A DNA stretch of 64,000 nucleotides from the NCBI GenBank assembly GCA_012064385.1, contig QRDG01000137.1, positions 2,945,299-3,009,298 of the forward strand. Reading direction: 5' to 3'. The notes under the pieces were generated by a model. It was not told the origin of the DNA and did not search any database. It was given only the letters and a program-made list of their open reading frames with translations. Made by a program: the position numbers and the translations under genes. Positions 44,106-55,921 of this stretch are shown here, in pieces (positions within the stretch are counted from its first letter, which is position 1; the number at the start of each line of letters is the position of its first letter). This stretch comes from Puccinellia tenuiflora. Lineage: Eukaryota; Streptophyta; Magnoliopsida; Poales; Poaceae.

Positions 44106-47100
44106 ATGGCGACTCAAGGTATGTGATTCGCTTCCTCCCCTTCCCCTTTTCTCACTTCCGTCTTCCTCATCTGCACACACTCGTCGTCGATCTGTGAGAT
44201 GTTTCTCTAGGGTTTCTTCCTCTTCGCGTTCGTCTGAGGTTTCTAGGTTTGTAGTTATTGGTTTCATGTGTTCAAGGTTTTGTGGTTCCGTGTTTGAGTG
44301 TAGAGAGAGGGGTGAGGATGGATTCGTAGGTGCGGAGGGGATGCTTTCGTAAGTGCGGAGTGGATGGGGATGAGGAGAAGTTCACTATCATCATATATAT
44401 GAGTAATCCGTAATTGAGTGCAGAGATATGGTGAGGATGGATTCCTAGGTGCGGAGGGATGGGTGGTGGGGAGAAGCTCACTATCATCATCTACATGAGT
44501 GTTCCGTAATGCTTATGTTTAGGGGAAAGGTTAGGTTTACTGGATGCATGTCCTCTAGTGTTCTTTAGTAAGAAGCTCGATAGTGTTGAGAGGGGAAAAA
44601 TACCATTACATGTTGTTTTATCCAGTCCTTTGTTTTTAGTATCAATTGTCATGATCTTTTCAGTATCTTTTTGTTTTGATAGATGTTTCTCTGGCTCCTC
44701 TGCACTTGATTCAATGGTTGGTGGTCCACACATCTTGTGCGTCTACTGGCTCTTACTTCTTCCAACACAAAGAAAAGAAAATCTATTTTACTAAAGACAT
44801 TGTCGACAAAGTCTTTGGGTTTCCACCCAGCTCTATTCCTTTTGTTATGGACAATAATGATCCTCAAGTCATTAGTGAGGCAGAATCCATTCGCAAGCAG
44901 TACCTTCAAGGAAATTCTATCCCTGTCAGTAAGGTTGAGTCCATTATGCTGGGTAGCAATGATGAGATAGTGTTTCTACGAAGTTTCATCTTATTCTTCA
45001 TCACAACTGTCCTTTGCCCTTCAACATACAACTTTGTTAACCCAAAGTACCTGTATTCACTAACGGATAGGGATGTATTGTTTGTTGAATACTGTGATCT
45101 TGGTACTCTCTGTCTTAAGCATCTATTCGAAGAGATGGATAATTGGAAGAACAAAATCTTCATGAATACCGGTGATTTCAACATAATTGCATGGATTGGT
45201 GGTTGCCTCCCGCTTCTCGGAGTACGTCAATGTTTCCATATTATTCATTTCTGATTTATGTGTTTATTTCGTTTTCGGGTTTTTCGGTGGTATCTAAACT
45301 GAAATGTCAATGTTTTATTTCTCCAATATGTAGGTTGTTTATTTGGACTTCATTGATTTCAATGGCAATGCTGGTAGCATTGATTATCGTGTGCCTAGGA
45401 TGTCATATATCAGGAATGCAGATTTTGTGCATCTTCAGAGTGCTGATCGCAATAAGAAGTCACGTAAATCTTATGGTGTCCTTCCTGTACGTATGAATTA
45501 ACTCTTGTCATTTTTTATGTTTAGATTTTTGTGTTTATTAAAACATCTTTTTACTAATGTCCTTCTTGTGTTTTTTCAGATCAAGGATATATGTCACACT
45601 CCATATGGCTTGCCGATGATGAACCCTGTGCCACCGCAGTTACTAGATGATGATGAAGCTTTTTCTAATGATGCAACCGGGAATGCATCTCAGTCAGCAT
45701 ATCTCATGGAAGGTCCCTTTTCAGGTGGAAACCATGGTTGCACAAACACTAATAGTAATGTATGTTTCTTTTCAACTGTTTGTTTCCATATTTTATTCTG
45801 AACACTATAATCACGTTTCTGTTTACCCTTTTTTGTTGCACATGCACTGCAGTTGGCTGAGCCTGGTGAACTCTGCGCTGAAGATGTTTTTGGCAATGCA
45901 CCTGAATCTGTTGAAGTTACCACACCAGTTGAAACTCATGGTGTCCCATCTTCAGATAATAATGTATTTCTCTTTTTCTTTATGCGATATTTTTTTTCTT
46001 TTTTGTATACGTGTTCTTTATGTATTTTTCCAGTTTTTGTGTGGCTCTGCTGCAGTTGAAACTCATGGTGTCCCAACTAGAAATTGCAGGACTTGCATGG
46101 CTCTGCTGCAGTTACCCCTCGTAGCATTTTTGATGGTCCAACTGATGAATCTACTGCTGCTGGTAAGCAATCTAATCCTGATTGCAACATATCTAATCAT
46201 GATTTATGTAGTTCTCTAGGTTTAAATGTTCGGATGATTTGATGCTACTTTCTTTTTCTCAAATGAAGACTCAATTCTCATTGGTGAGGGATTATTCAAC
46301 ATAGCATTGTCCTATGCTGAGGATTCTCCTTCCAATCAAGAAGCAACTCCTGGTTTTATAGCATCTAGTCCACCAAAGGACATTGAGTTGCCCACGCAAG
46401 GTTTTCGTTCAGTCTCTTTTTTCCACCGTGCTCTACTTTTTGTTATTGTAGGTTCTCAGCTTACAATATTCTTTTCTATGTGTTTTTTTATGGTCTTCAT
46501 AGGATTTGTGAGCCCTTTAAGCACCACTGCTGATGATAGAACAGTTTCTCACCTTAACAACATGTTGTCTACTCAGACCAAAGGTTTTGTTGCTTATCTT
46601 TTTCATTTGCTTCTTATTTCTTTTCAGCTTTTCCTTTTTTTTCTGCTGAAGATTATTTTTTGATGTTAATTCCACCTATATATTTTTCTATAGGAATGAG
46701 AAACATTGCTCAGTCCAGTTTGGATAAGAAGAACAGAAAAAAGAGGGCTGCAAAAACAAGTTCCCCTGATCAGAGCATGCAAAAGTTGGTTATAAACTCA
46801 GATGTTGATGCATTTTATACAAAATTCATGAGGGACAAATATTTCACTCGTGCAGACTCATAAGTCATTCTAAGATAAAATTGTTTATACCTCAACATAG
46901 TACCATGTTCTTATGATCTGCACATCTGATATACTGTGTTCACACATTTTTTTCTTGACAGACCTGTTTTCATCGACATTGAGGGTTGTTCTGTGACTTA
47001 TGAAACATTCTTCAGTTCTTTGAAAGCAAGGGGTAATGTTTTTTCGTACAGAAAGGACACCATAAGAGTGCAGATCGCAATAAGAAGTCACGTAAGCGTC

Positions 47101-47120
47101 CAAAAAGATGCCGAAACTAA
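44106..47120 (+). CDS. Multi-exon Ulp1-type transposon-associated protein, protease domain not seen
   Basis: Predicted exons 44106-44118, 44683-45221, 45334-45486, 45580-45759, 45853-45963, 46090-46162, 46269-46400, 46503-46583 and 46694-46863, all with GT-AG borders and compatible phases, starting MATQDVSLAPLHL. The N-terminal part (FFQHKEKKIYFTKDIVDKVFG..., LCPSTYNFVNPKYLYSL, WIGGCLPLLG|VVYLDFIDF) resembles grass proteins that carry a C-terminal Ulp1/SUMO-protease-like domain and travel with Mutator-like elements. The frame stops at 46861 (FTRADS). Two further exon-like pieces follow: 46959-47031 (VFIDIEGCSVTYETFFSSLKARG) and 47052-47120 (KGHHKSADRNKKSRKRPKRC then stop). No Ulp1 His-Asp-Gln-Cys catalytic core is visible, so it is probably an internally deleted family member. 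Function unknown. Confidence 0.55.
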
Positions 47121-47277
47121 TACAGGGATAATGGGCTACCGGATGTTGTTTTGTCAAAGGAAAAAAGCAAGTACTATATGCACGGCCCAGGAAGGAAGCA
47201 AATCCAGCCCATACTCCGCCCGCACCGCCGCTGTCGCTACAACTAATCCTAGTTCCCAAATCCTCGATCCAGCCGCC

Positions 47278-49234
47278 ATGGAGGTATCTCCCCCCACCGC
47301 CGACGATTCCGCCCCCTCCCGCTATCCCTCCTGGGTTCTCCTCGACAAGAGAGCCTACTTCGCCCACCGCGAAAGCGCCACAACCAAGGAAGTCAAGACG
47401 AGCACCAACAAGGAGGTCGAGATCTCATTTTGCCTCGCCGATCCGCCTGCTGTCTCCCACTTCTGCGTCCACAGCCCCAAAATCAGCAGAGAGGACTACA
47501 CATTTCAGCCCCGCGTCGTCTCCTCCGCCAAGAACCTCGTCCTTCTCTGCTTCGCCTTCAGAACTGGCCCCCGAAGCACAGACGTAGACCCTGATCTCGT
47601 CGAGTTCTTCGTCTGCAAGGCTGGCTCCGGCGGCAACGTCTCCATCGAACCCGTCCCGTATTCTCCTACAGGCACCAAGCACACGTGCCACGCCGGCATC
47701 GTGCCCCGCGACGGCGGCAACTTCCTGGTCGCCGATCTTTCCCCGAGAGAGAAACTTGGGCACTACGACCGGCACGTCTTCTCGTCGGAGACGAGCAAGT
47801 GGACTACCACACACTTACAGCTGCCGACGCCTGCCGATGCCCTGCCAAGCCAACTGGACAAGGTGATCTCTCTCATAGGAAGCGTGGTAGGATGGGTCGA
47901 CCTCTGGCGTGGCATTGTACTCTGTGACGTACTTGAGAAGGAGCCTGTTCTCACCTTCATCCCCCTACCCACGACTGTTTTCAACCTGCAACGGACAGGC
48001 CAAGCCTAGAAAGTGCGGGATGTCACCTGCTGCAATGGTTTCATCAGCTTCGTCGAGATCGAACATTGTCTCAGAGAGCTTAGCATTGTCAACAGGAGTA
48101 GTTTCAAGATGACCCAGAATCTTGACACAGAAGATGTCATCCTTGACAAGGCGTGCCTCATCCGTGGTAATTTGGATGATAAACGTAAGCTTGTACCTGA
48201 TGGTTGGAAGATCCGCACAATGTACAGGGGCAAATCTTGGGACTATTGGAAGAAGATGCACACTGTCCATGTCGATGACATATCAGTCGACCCAGAACAT
48301 TCAGTGCTGCTGCCTCAGCTGTGGAATGATGGAGCCATGAAATGTACATTGAGAAACCTGAATACTACAGGATTCCCGTTCTTCGGTGTTTACGGTGACA
48401 GTGTTGTCTACCTCATGTCTAAGGTGGAGTCTGATGATGAAGACTCCTGGATTGTCGGTGTTGATCTTAAGAAGAAGGAGCTGGAGTTCATTAAACCATA
48501 TTGTTCCTCAAGTGCCAGTTCTTTCCGTCCAACCGTCCTTCCCAGTTCTTTCGATCCAACCGTCCTTCCCTGTGCATTCTCCGAATATATGAATGCCACT
48601 CCAAGGCATGTTTTTTCTACTCTGGTCATTATTAACTTTATTCTGTTAATCTACATACACTGAAAAAGATTTGTCAAACTAATTGTATGTGTCCCAGTTC
48701 TCCACTTGTTTTACTCCATGGCATCTGACATTTTGTCTATTTGCTTAAGGCCATATGCTGAGCTAGTTGCAGCAAGTTTTTCTCAAAATCGTGTGCTGAA
48801 CAATCATGTTCAATTGGGCGATACTATTCCAGTAGCAAGCAGTGCTCAGAATGGTGTGCTGAATAATCATCTTCCATTGGGCGATACTATTCCAATAGCA
48901 AGCAGTGCTCAGAATGGTGTGTCGAATGGTCATCTTCCATTGGGCGATACTGTTCCGTACAATGTGGTATGTTGTACTAATCTTACTGCCATTATAGATG
49001 TTTCTATTTCTATTTTGCCATCTGTGCTCAAGAAGATTTGTATATCCCTTCTACAGCAACACCAGCAAAACACATTGAATGTGGATGGCTACTATGGGAG
49101 TTGGAATGGATCCAGGTATGGCGCTCACTCTGGCGACGGCAACTATCAGCAGCCAACCCCGTTGCAGCCACAGTACGTACTGACACCCAATTTGCCACCA
49201 ACTGTGCAACCCATGTCGTCTTCTACTCAATCAG
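47278..49234 (+). pseudogene. DUF1618 domain protein with premature stop
   Basis: The start ATG at 47278 has a strong context (GCCGCCATGG). The protein has the layout of the grass-expanded DUF1618 family: PSWVLLDKRAYF at the N terminus, CLADPPAVSHFCVHSP, then the DUF1618 core (GWVDLWRGIVLCDVLEKEP, VRDVTCCNGFISFVEIEH, DTEDVILDKACL, DGWKIRTMYRG, WDYWKKMHTVHVDDI, LPQLWNDGAMK). An in-frame TAG at 48007-48009, between GQA and KVRDVT, cuts the domain. Both sides are in the same frame, so it is a nonsense mutation or a sequencing error. Inferred introns: 48606-48749 (GC-AG) and 48967-49056 (GT-AG). A donor GTAAGA follows at 49235. A 63-bp tandem repeat lies in the second exon. The family's biochemical role is not known. 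Confidence 0.85.
48778..48960 (+). repeat. 63-bp in-frame tandem repeat in the DUF1618 gene
   Basis: Three units start at 48778, 48841 and 48904 (the last is shorter), encoding the pattern (S/A)QN(G/R)V(L/S)N(N/G)H(L/V)(P/Q)LGDT(I/V)P. Because the unit is 21 codons, copy-number change would keep the frame. Confidence 0.9.
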
Positions 49235-50534
49235 GTAAGAACATTGTCAATGCTTATAATATGGTGCTGTTCTTTTATCCCAGTGCTTTGTGACTAGAAA
49301 TATTTAACTCTTAACATGTTGGAAATTATTTAACATTAACATTTGATATCATACGATTTTGAAAAATGTGCAAAAAGACTTGGGTCATCATGTTGCCGTT
49401 CCGGTTATGTCGCTACAATGACTGAAGCCAATGGACAGCGTACGACCTCGTGTTTGATGGGAAGCACCAGCGCTGCTGTAGGATCGATTATCCTGTCCTG
49501 GTTTTGCTTCGTGTGCCACTGAGCTTGTTCATTTACTAGTCAAACTGACACTCTTAACTTGGTTAACCACGGGTGTGCAGCTTCAATTCTTCTGACCTGT
49601 TGGCTGTCAAATCCTGATTTCTAGTCAGATACCAATAGAACCATGGTAGCAGCACAAACTATACTCAGAGATGAGTACTTTTTTATGATGTTTATATTTC
49701 TTGAATCAAATTATTAATTTTGCATGGGTTGATTCTTATGCTCATATTGTCACTATTCCTTTAACTCTGTGGAATTTGCAAATATATACCTGTTGATGCT
49801 TTATGTGTCACACCTTTTGGCAATGGAAGAGTTCTTTATTTCAAATTGTTGCATTTCATCATAACGTGAATCCCAGCTTGCTAGTTAGATATCGTTTCTA
49901 CTGTAATTTGAATCACGTATGGAGGTTAGTTGTTTCAATTGGGGTTCGGGCAGTTAGTAGGTGGGTTTATTGGAACCTGTGAAGTTGCAGCAAAAATTCT
50001 CCAATTTTTTTCAAACTTTATTGCTGCCTAATAATAATGTTGAGTCGCTATGTACCATTACTTTCTACCGTTTGAATGGTACCTTCTCTGTCATGACGTT
50101 GGAAAAAATGTTGATTTTGTGATGGTTCATACCGTTGTTTATGCATGATAGTTAACCAGGTTGGAGCTTGTAAAGTTGCCTAAGCAATACCTATAATATT
50201 GCCAGAGCTAAGTACCTTTTGACTGTATTCAGGATTGCAACTGATATATACAACTATTGTCTTAGTTAGATGTGAGAAATGAGATACCTTACTCCTATAT
50301 ACCCTCTGCGCGACAGATGGATGTTGATGAGATGCTAGGTTTATCCTTTTTACTAACACAGTCACCAAAATTGACATCGGAGGAGGCAGTTAGAAGGGAC
50401 TTGGAAGGATTGGAATGCACCTACAGATTTGGCACTTGATAGGATTGCTTGGAAATAAGCAATCCATGTGCAAAAACCTTAATTTACGTTTCTTGTACTT
50501 TGTTTATCTTTTCTCTCTCCATTCTTTGGTTGCG

Positions 50535-50612
50535 ACAGGGTTTTGTTGGGTTTCATCTCTAGCCTACCCCAGCTTGCTTGGGACAGAAGGCTTTGTTGTT
50601 CTTGTATCTTCA
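50535..50612 (+). mobile_element. RTE-type LINE 3'-end fragment (probable)
   Basis: TTTCATCTCTAGCCTACCCC, AGCTTGCTTGGGAC and AAGGCTTTGTTGTTCTTGTA match the 3' end commonly seen on plant RTE-clade LINEs, which end in TTG-type repeats. Only the tail is present. Confidence 0.5.
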
Positions 50613-51279
50613 TTATCCTTTACACGTAACAGTACATGGAATGTTGCCTTGCATTATTGATAAATAGCCCACTAGGAATTCTGTAATGATAAGTTGCCTT
50701 GCACTTGTTAAATACATAAGCACCTGTTATGGTATGTTTCTAGCAGGTTTTTAAGATGGTGATTAAACTTTCGCTTTTATTCACATTATTGTTCTAGTGT
50801 TAGATTACATGTACTAGTACCTATGAGGTGCCTAACATTGCTCTTAACTTGCCTAATAGCTATTTGACACCAGTAAGTACAATTTTAGTTAGTACTGATG
50901 TTAAGTTACCGAATCGATGTGTAAAATTTTTACAATTTGCTTTCCCTGTGTGAGTAACTTAGTGCTGTGTGATATATTGAACTTTTGATTGTTCCCTATT
51001 TCGTGGTAAAGTTCTCTACATTGTATTTTGGATTAATAGGTGACTTTTGGAACGCCAGCTTGTTACTTAACTACTTGATTATTTAAACATGTGACACTAA
51101 GCTGTTGAATGCTTGGGGCTACAGAATTCTTCCACAGTATTGCCATAAATTTGCAGGTTGTTAATGGTATCACATGGTCTCTCTCAACCAAACTAGAAGA
51201 AAAAGTTAATTCAATTTTGTGCCATCATATAGAGTCTTTCCGTTTCACCAAATTGCCTCTGGACTCCTCTCCTCTCGTC

Positions 51280-52228
51280 TCAGTTTGAGAGTTGTCTCGA
51301 GGCTTCCTCTGCTGCCCCTATCCTTTCTCCTCTTCGGCGGCACTGCCGGCCAGCGAGTGCCGGCAAGCGAGTAGATGGGTTAGGTGGTCTGGCCTCTCCT
51401 GTATATACTGTATTAGGTAGTAGTAGATCTGGTTTGCCTCTATGGCGGTTTGGCCTTGTGCTGGAGTTGTCTCGCCCACTGCTGGCTGCTAGCGAGCAGC
51501 AGCTGTAGTTTGCTGGTTCTCTTCATCTTCTTGCTTCTGTGGTGGAGGAGGAAGGTGGGGTATGGATCTGCAGGGCGAATAAATAAGCTCGAGGCGTGGC
51601 CGGGCTCTGATGTTTCCTTCAGACCTGGCTGTCATGGAGACGGACAGGAGTGGGGAATGGCGGGATTCGGCAACGTTGGTGTGGATCTGGTGTTGGAGGT
51701 TTGGCTTCTTGAACTCTTTTCTTCCTGCTGCTATCAAGGTGATGGGGGTGGAGGAGGAGGGCAAAGGAGGTCTCAATCCTTTTGATTGGGTCGAGCATCA
51801 TCCACTGCAGCATCTCCGTTGAAGCTATGGCGCAGTCCACAGTTGGACGAAGGCGCTCTGCAGGCTTCCTTGCTGCAGGATCTTATGGCCGAAGGGCGGC
51901 CATCCAATCATTTCCTCCCAGCCCGAAGATGGCATCAAGGGAGGCAGTGCTGCTTCACCATGGTGTCCACGCCGTCTTCGTCCTCAAGGCTTTGGAGGAG
52001 GAGGTGCGGCGGTGTCGCAACCTCAAGTGGCGAAGTCCCCGGTGGCTGCGGCGTTGAATCTGTGCTGGAGCTGCAATATGGACCTGATCGCGTTTTCAGT
52101 TTTCCATGTAGGGTCCTCCATGTAAAATCCAGGGGCTGGATTGTTATTTCCTGTTCTTTGTGTCCCCTGTTGGGCTGTATGATGTTGATGTTTATCTAAT
52201 ATAGTCAGCTTTTATGTTAAAAAAAAAA
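51280..52228 (+). mobile_element. Possible retroposed sequence ending in poly(A)
   Basis: A GC-richer stretch with several overlapping short ORFs ends GATGTTTATCTAATATAGTC... followed by ten A at about 52219-52228. Codon content and the A-run suggest an inserted retrocopy or retroposon, but I found no target duplication and no recognisable protein. Confidence 0.35.
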
Positions 52229-52317
52229 GAACAGTGTGTCATTCCATGCATTAACTTATACGTTTTTTCTTTTTTATATATTATACTATAACTTAATTAA
52301 TCTTGCTTTTGTCGAAG

Positions 52318-52607
52318 GGTATATCTTTGCCCGTTGGTCGGATCCAGACGTCCATGGAAAGATGTTGATGATATTGCCATTGAATGATATGATGAGGCTG
52401 GCTGCCACGCCCTTGTCACCATCAGCGCCTCCAATGCCAGTGCATCCACCCTTCGCCCAACCATTAGCTCCAAGTCAAACACTCGCACCACTGATCACTT
52501 CGACTTCTCCATCTTGGATTCAAGGCGATGAAGTTGATTATTATGGTGGGGAACACGGCGAGACGGCTATTGTGCTTGATGTACTGGAATGTCAACATAG
52601 TGTGTAA
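52318..52607 (+). CDS. Candidate terminal exon (DUF1618 gene or unrelated)
   Basis: It follows an AG acceptor (GTCGAAG) and opens as a two-base remainder, which exactly complements the one-base remainder left by the 49234 donor, giving an intact Gly codon. It encodes about 96 residues: FARWSDPDVHGKMLMILPL, then a proline-rich stretch (PSAPPMPVHPPF), an acidic DEVDYYGG segment and a stop at 52605-52607. No domain is recognised. The phase match and low-complexity style agree with the C terminus of the upstream gene, but the 3.1-kb gap makes this uncertain. Confidence 0.4.
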
Positions 52608-53460
52608 CCTCGCCTCTCAATGCTTTGCAGCCGTGCCTATGTACCTCTACCGTCTATTATCTTAATCATGGACGCTTTAAAACATTTGAGTTAACGTTAG
52701 TGTATATGGAGTTATGGAACTATATTTATACCCTTGATATCTATTTTGCAACAGATTTCCGGTTTTAGCATTGGCAAACCAGCTGGCTGTAAGCACGATT
52801 TAGGATCGACGACCCATCTCTCCACGCTCTCATATCTCTCAGTCCCATCTCTAGTCTCCCCTCTGACTCCCAGTTTCTTAGTTTTGCTGCCAATGTCGTC
52901 CTTGACCACGGGCTCCTTGTATTCATCTTCCTCATCTTGGAAGTTTAGAAGTGCCGCCGCCGACAACGGTACTTCCCATACAGATCCATCACCACCGGGG
53001 GGATGTGGTATCCCGAGTTCCCGACATGCACCTTCCCACATGCAACTCATACATCCACAGGGACGTGCTTCCTTTTTTAAAATATTAATTTTTTTCCCAG
53101 CAATTTCACTAATATTGCGCAGAACGAGTCAATTTCAGGAATATTGCGCCCTCAGCTTCACAGAAGCCGAAATCCGCCTTTCGGTTTCGAGGAGGACGAT
53201 AGGGCGTTGTCGGTTTCCACGAGGCCGAAAGCAATGTTCCTGCATGGCTGACAGGCCGCTTTGGACGAAAGGCCGACAATAGGCCACGTCGTCGCCGAGA
53301 GGATTTCGGCTTCCTCGAAAACAAAAGGAGGCAGACCCTCCGACTGCAAAATCCAGTGCCCACTCTTGTTCCTCCTCAGTCTCTCTCATTTCCCCTCTCG
53401 AACCAGCAACAGTACCAGCCCGAAATCCACACTCAAATCATCTCTCTACCACACATTCGA
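52608..53460. other. Intergenic or leader-like sequence, no gene recognised
   Basis: A near-repeat of CAATTTCA(C/G)(T/G)AATATTGCGC occurs at about 53101 and 53130. 53145-53300 is rich in CGAAA/TTTCGG words in both orientations. ORFs at 52712-53524 overlap on both strands without domain signatures. The copia element starts at 53461. Confidence 0.4.
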
Positions 53461-55135
53461 TGGGATTTGTAGCATAGAAAACAAAAAATTGCCAACGAGA
53501 TGCAAACGGAAAGCCAAGATCTAATATAGGAGAATACTTGTAATGAGTAAGACGAGATCTACATAACCTTGTAGAACACGAGCGGAACGTTTTACAACGT
53601 GGTTGGCGTAGTCGTACTAGCTTCGCGATCCAATCCGATCCAGCGCCGCAACGAGCAGCACCTCCGAGATATGCACACGTATGGCTCGGTGATGTCTCCT
53701 CCTTCTTGATCCAGCAATCACGAGGGAGAAGTAGATGGAACCGGGTCTAGCAGCACGACGACGTGGTGGTGGAGTGGAAGTTCTGCAGAGCTTCGCCAAG
53801 AGGCTGCGAGAGGAGGAAGGGCAAGAGGGTGGGGGGAGGGCAGGGCTTAGGGTTACCTCCCAATGCGCCCCACCCCCTCCTTATGTAGGCAGGGGCAAAG
53901 GGGGGTGCGGCCAGCCCTCCTAGGGCCGGCTGCCTTGGGAGAAATCTCCCCCCCCCCCCAAACCTCCTTATCTCTTCATATCTTTGATTTAAACATTCCT
54001 TGATTTATCCCTAGTCACATGGGCCTTATGAGGCTACCGCATGGGCCCTCGGGGCAGGTGGGCCCCACCGTGAGATCCACTATAACCTTCTAGAATGTTC
54101 CGGTACTTTACCAAAAATCCCGGAACTTTTCCGAAACCCTAAGATCAACTTTCTTATATGAAACTTTATCTCCGGACTATTTCGGAGCTCCTCGTGATGT
54201 CGTGGATCCCATCCGAGACTCTGAACAATATTCGGTCTCACATTATAAATATCCCATAGCTACTCTAGCGTTACCGAACGTTAAGTGTGTGGCCCTACGG
54301 GTTTGAGAACGTGTAGGCATGATCGAGACACTTCTCTGATCAATAACCATTAGCGTGACCTGGATGTCCATAATGGCTCCCACAAATTCAACGAAGATCT
54401 TTATCGGTTTGAACCACTATGTCGAGGATTGAATAATCTGTATTCCATTTCCTTTGTCTCGCGATACTTACACGAGATTCGATCGTCGGTATCTCTATAC
54501 CTAGTTCAATCTCGTTACCGGTAAGTACTCTTTACTTGTTCCGTAATACGACATTCTCTGTGACAAACTCTTTAGCCACGTGCTTGCAAGCGATACAGAA
54601 TGTGTGTTACCGAGAGGGCTCAGAGTATATCTCTCCGTCACACGGATGGACAAATCCCAGTCTTGATACATGCAACCCAACAAGTACTTTTCGAGATACC
54701 TGTAAGAAACATTTATGATCACCCAGTTACGAAGTGACGGTTGATGTCCCCAAAGTATTCTTCTGGTACTCGGGAGTGACATAATCTCATGGTCTAAGAA
54801 ATATGACACTTGACAATAAGAGACACAACAATTGAAACTAAATGACCCGATCAAATTTCTATGCTTAGTTGGGTCTGTCCATCACGTCATTCTTCTAATG
54901 ACATGATCTCGTTATTAATTGACAACTCATATCCATGGTTAGGAAACCATAACTATCGATTAATCAACGAGCTAGTCTAGTAGAGGCTTACTAGGGACAC
55001 GGTGTTGTTTATGGAACCACACATGTATTATGTTTCCGATTAATACAATTCGAACATGGAGTATAAGAATTTATCATGAACATGGAAATATGATAAAAAC
55101 AATATTTATTATTGCCTCTAGGGCATATTTCAACA
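53461..55135 (-). mobile_element. 3' LTR of copia element C
   Basis: In element orientation it runs from TGTTGAAATATGCCCTAGAGG (55135) to TTTTCTATGCTACAAATCCCA (53461), 1675 bp, with TG...CA ends. A TATA-like TACATAA sits at 53887-53881. Immediately upstream (plus coordinates 55136-55146) is the polypurine tract AAGTGGGAGAC, identical to copies A and B. Confidence 0.88.
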
Positions 55136-55377
55136 GTCTCCCACTTGCACTAGAGTCAATAATCTAGTTTACATTGGTAAAAATCTAACACCCATGGATT
55201 TCTGCTGCCGATCATGTTTTGCTAGTGGAAGAAGTTTAGTCAACGGGTCTGTAACATTCAGATCTGTAGGTACTTTGCAAATCCTAATATCTCCTTCTTG
55301 AACACTTTCTCGAATTTGATGAAAACGATGTTTGATATGTTTGGCACTCTGGTGAGACCTTGGTACCTTAGCTAGAG

Positions 55378-55849
55378 CTATGGCACCACTATTGTCAAGT
55401 GAATCTGCATAGGGTCCAGCGCACTTGGAATCACACCAAGTTTAGTAACGAACTCCATGATCCAAATTCCTTCATTTGCCGCTTCTGAAGCAGCATATAC
55501 TCCACCTCCAGTGTAGATGTCGCAACGACACTTTGCTTGGAACTCTTCCAGTTTACTGCTGCACCATTCAGAACAAAATCCTGATTGAGATTTCGAGTCA
55601 TCTGGATCAGTGTTGAAGCTAGCATCGACGTAACCTTTTACGACGAGCTCTTCATTACCACCATTCAAGAAACATGTCCTTAGTTCTCTTTAGATACTTA
55701 AAAATATTTTTAACGGCCGTCCAGTGTTCCTCTCCAGGATCACTCTGGTACATGCTCGTCAAACTAAGAGCATGAGACACATCTAGTCTAGTACACAACA
55801 TGTCATACATGATTGAGCCTATGGCCGAGTCATAGGGGATTGTATTCAT
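55378..55849 (-). pseudogene. Copia C RNase H region, broken
   Basis: Two or three overlapping frames cover 55849-55655 (AIGSIMYDMLCTRLDVSHALSLTS) and 55668-55378 (VKGYVDASFNTDPDDSKSQSG, then shifted WKSSKQSVVATST). The RNase H Asp of YVDAS is visible. Frameshifts near 55660 and within 55560-55430 destroy the domain. Confidence 0.8.
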
Positions 55850-55921
55850 CCTTTCTCTTTCATCAGCCGTAGTTGGACATTAAGTCTTACCCTACAACAT
55901 GGGCAAGAAACCTTTCTTTGC

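Larger units (their letters stand above)
49235..52317 (+). other. Putative long intron or intergenic region
   Basis: It begins with the donor GTAAGAAC after DUF1618 exon 3. No gene is recognised inside. It holds a LINE 3'-end-like fragment (50535-50612) and a possible retroposed sequence with poly(A) (about 51280-52228). If the exon at 52318 belongs to the DUF1618 gene, this is a 3.1-kb intron; otherwise it is 3' flank. Confidence 0.4.
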
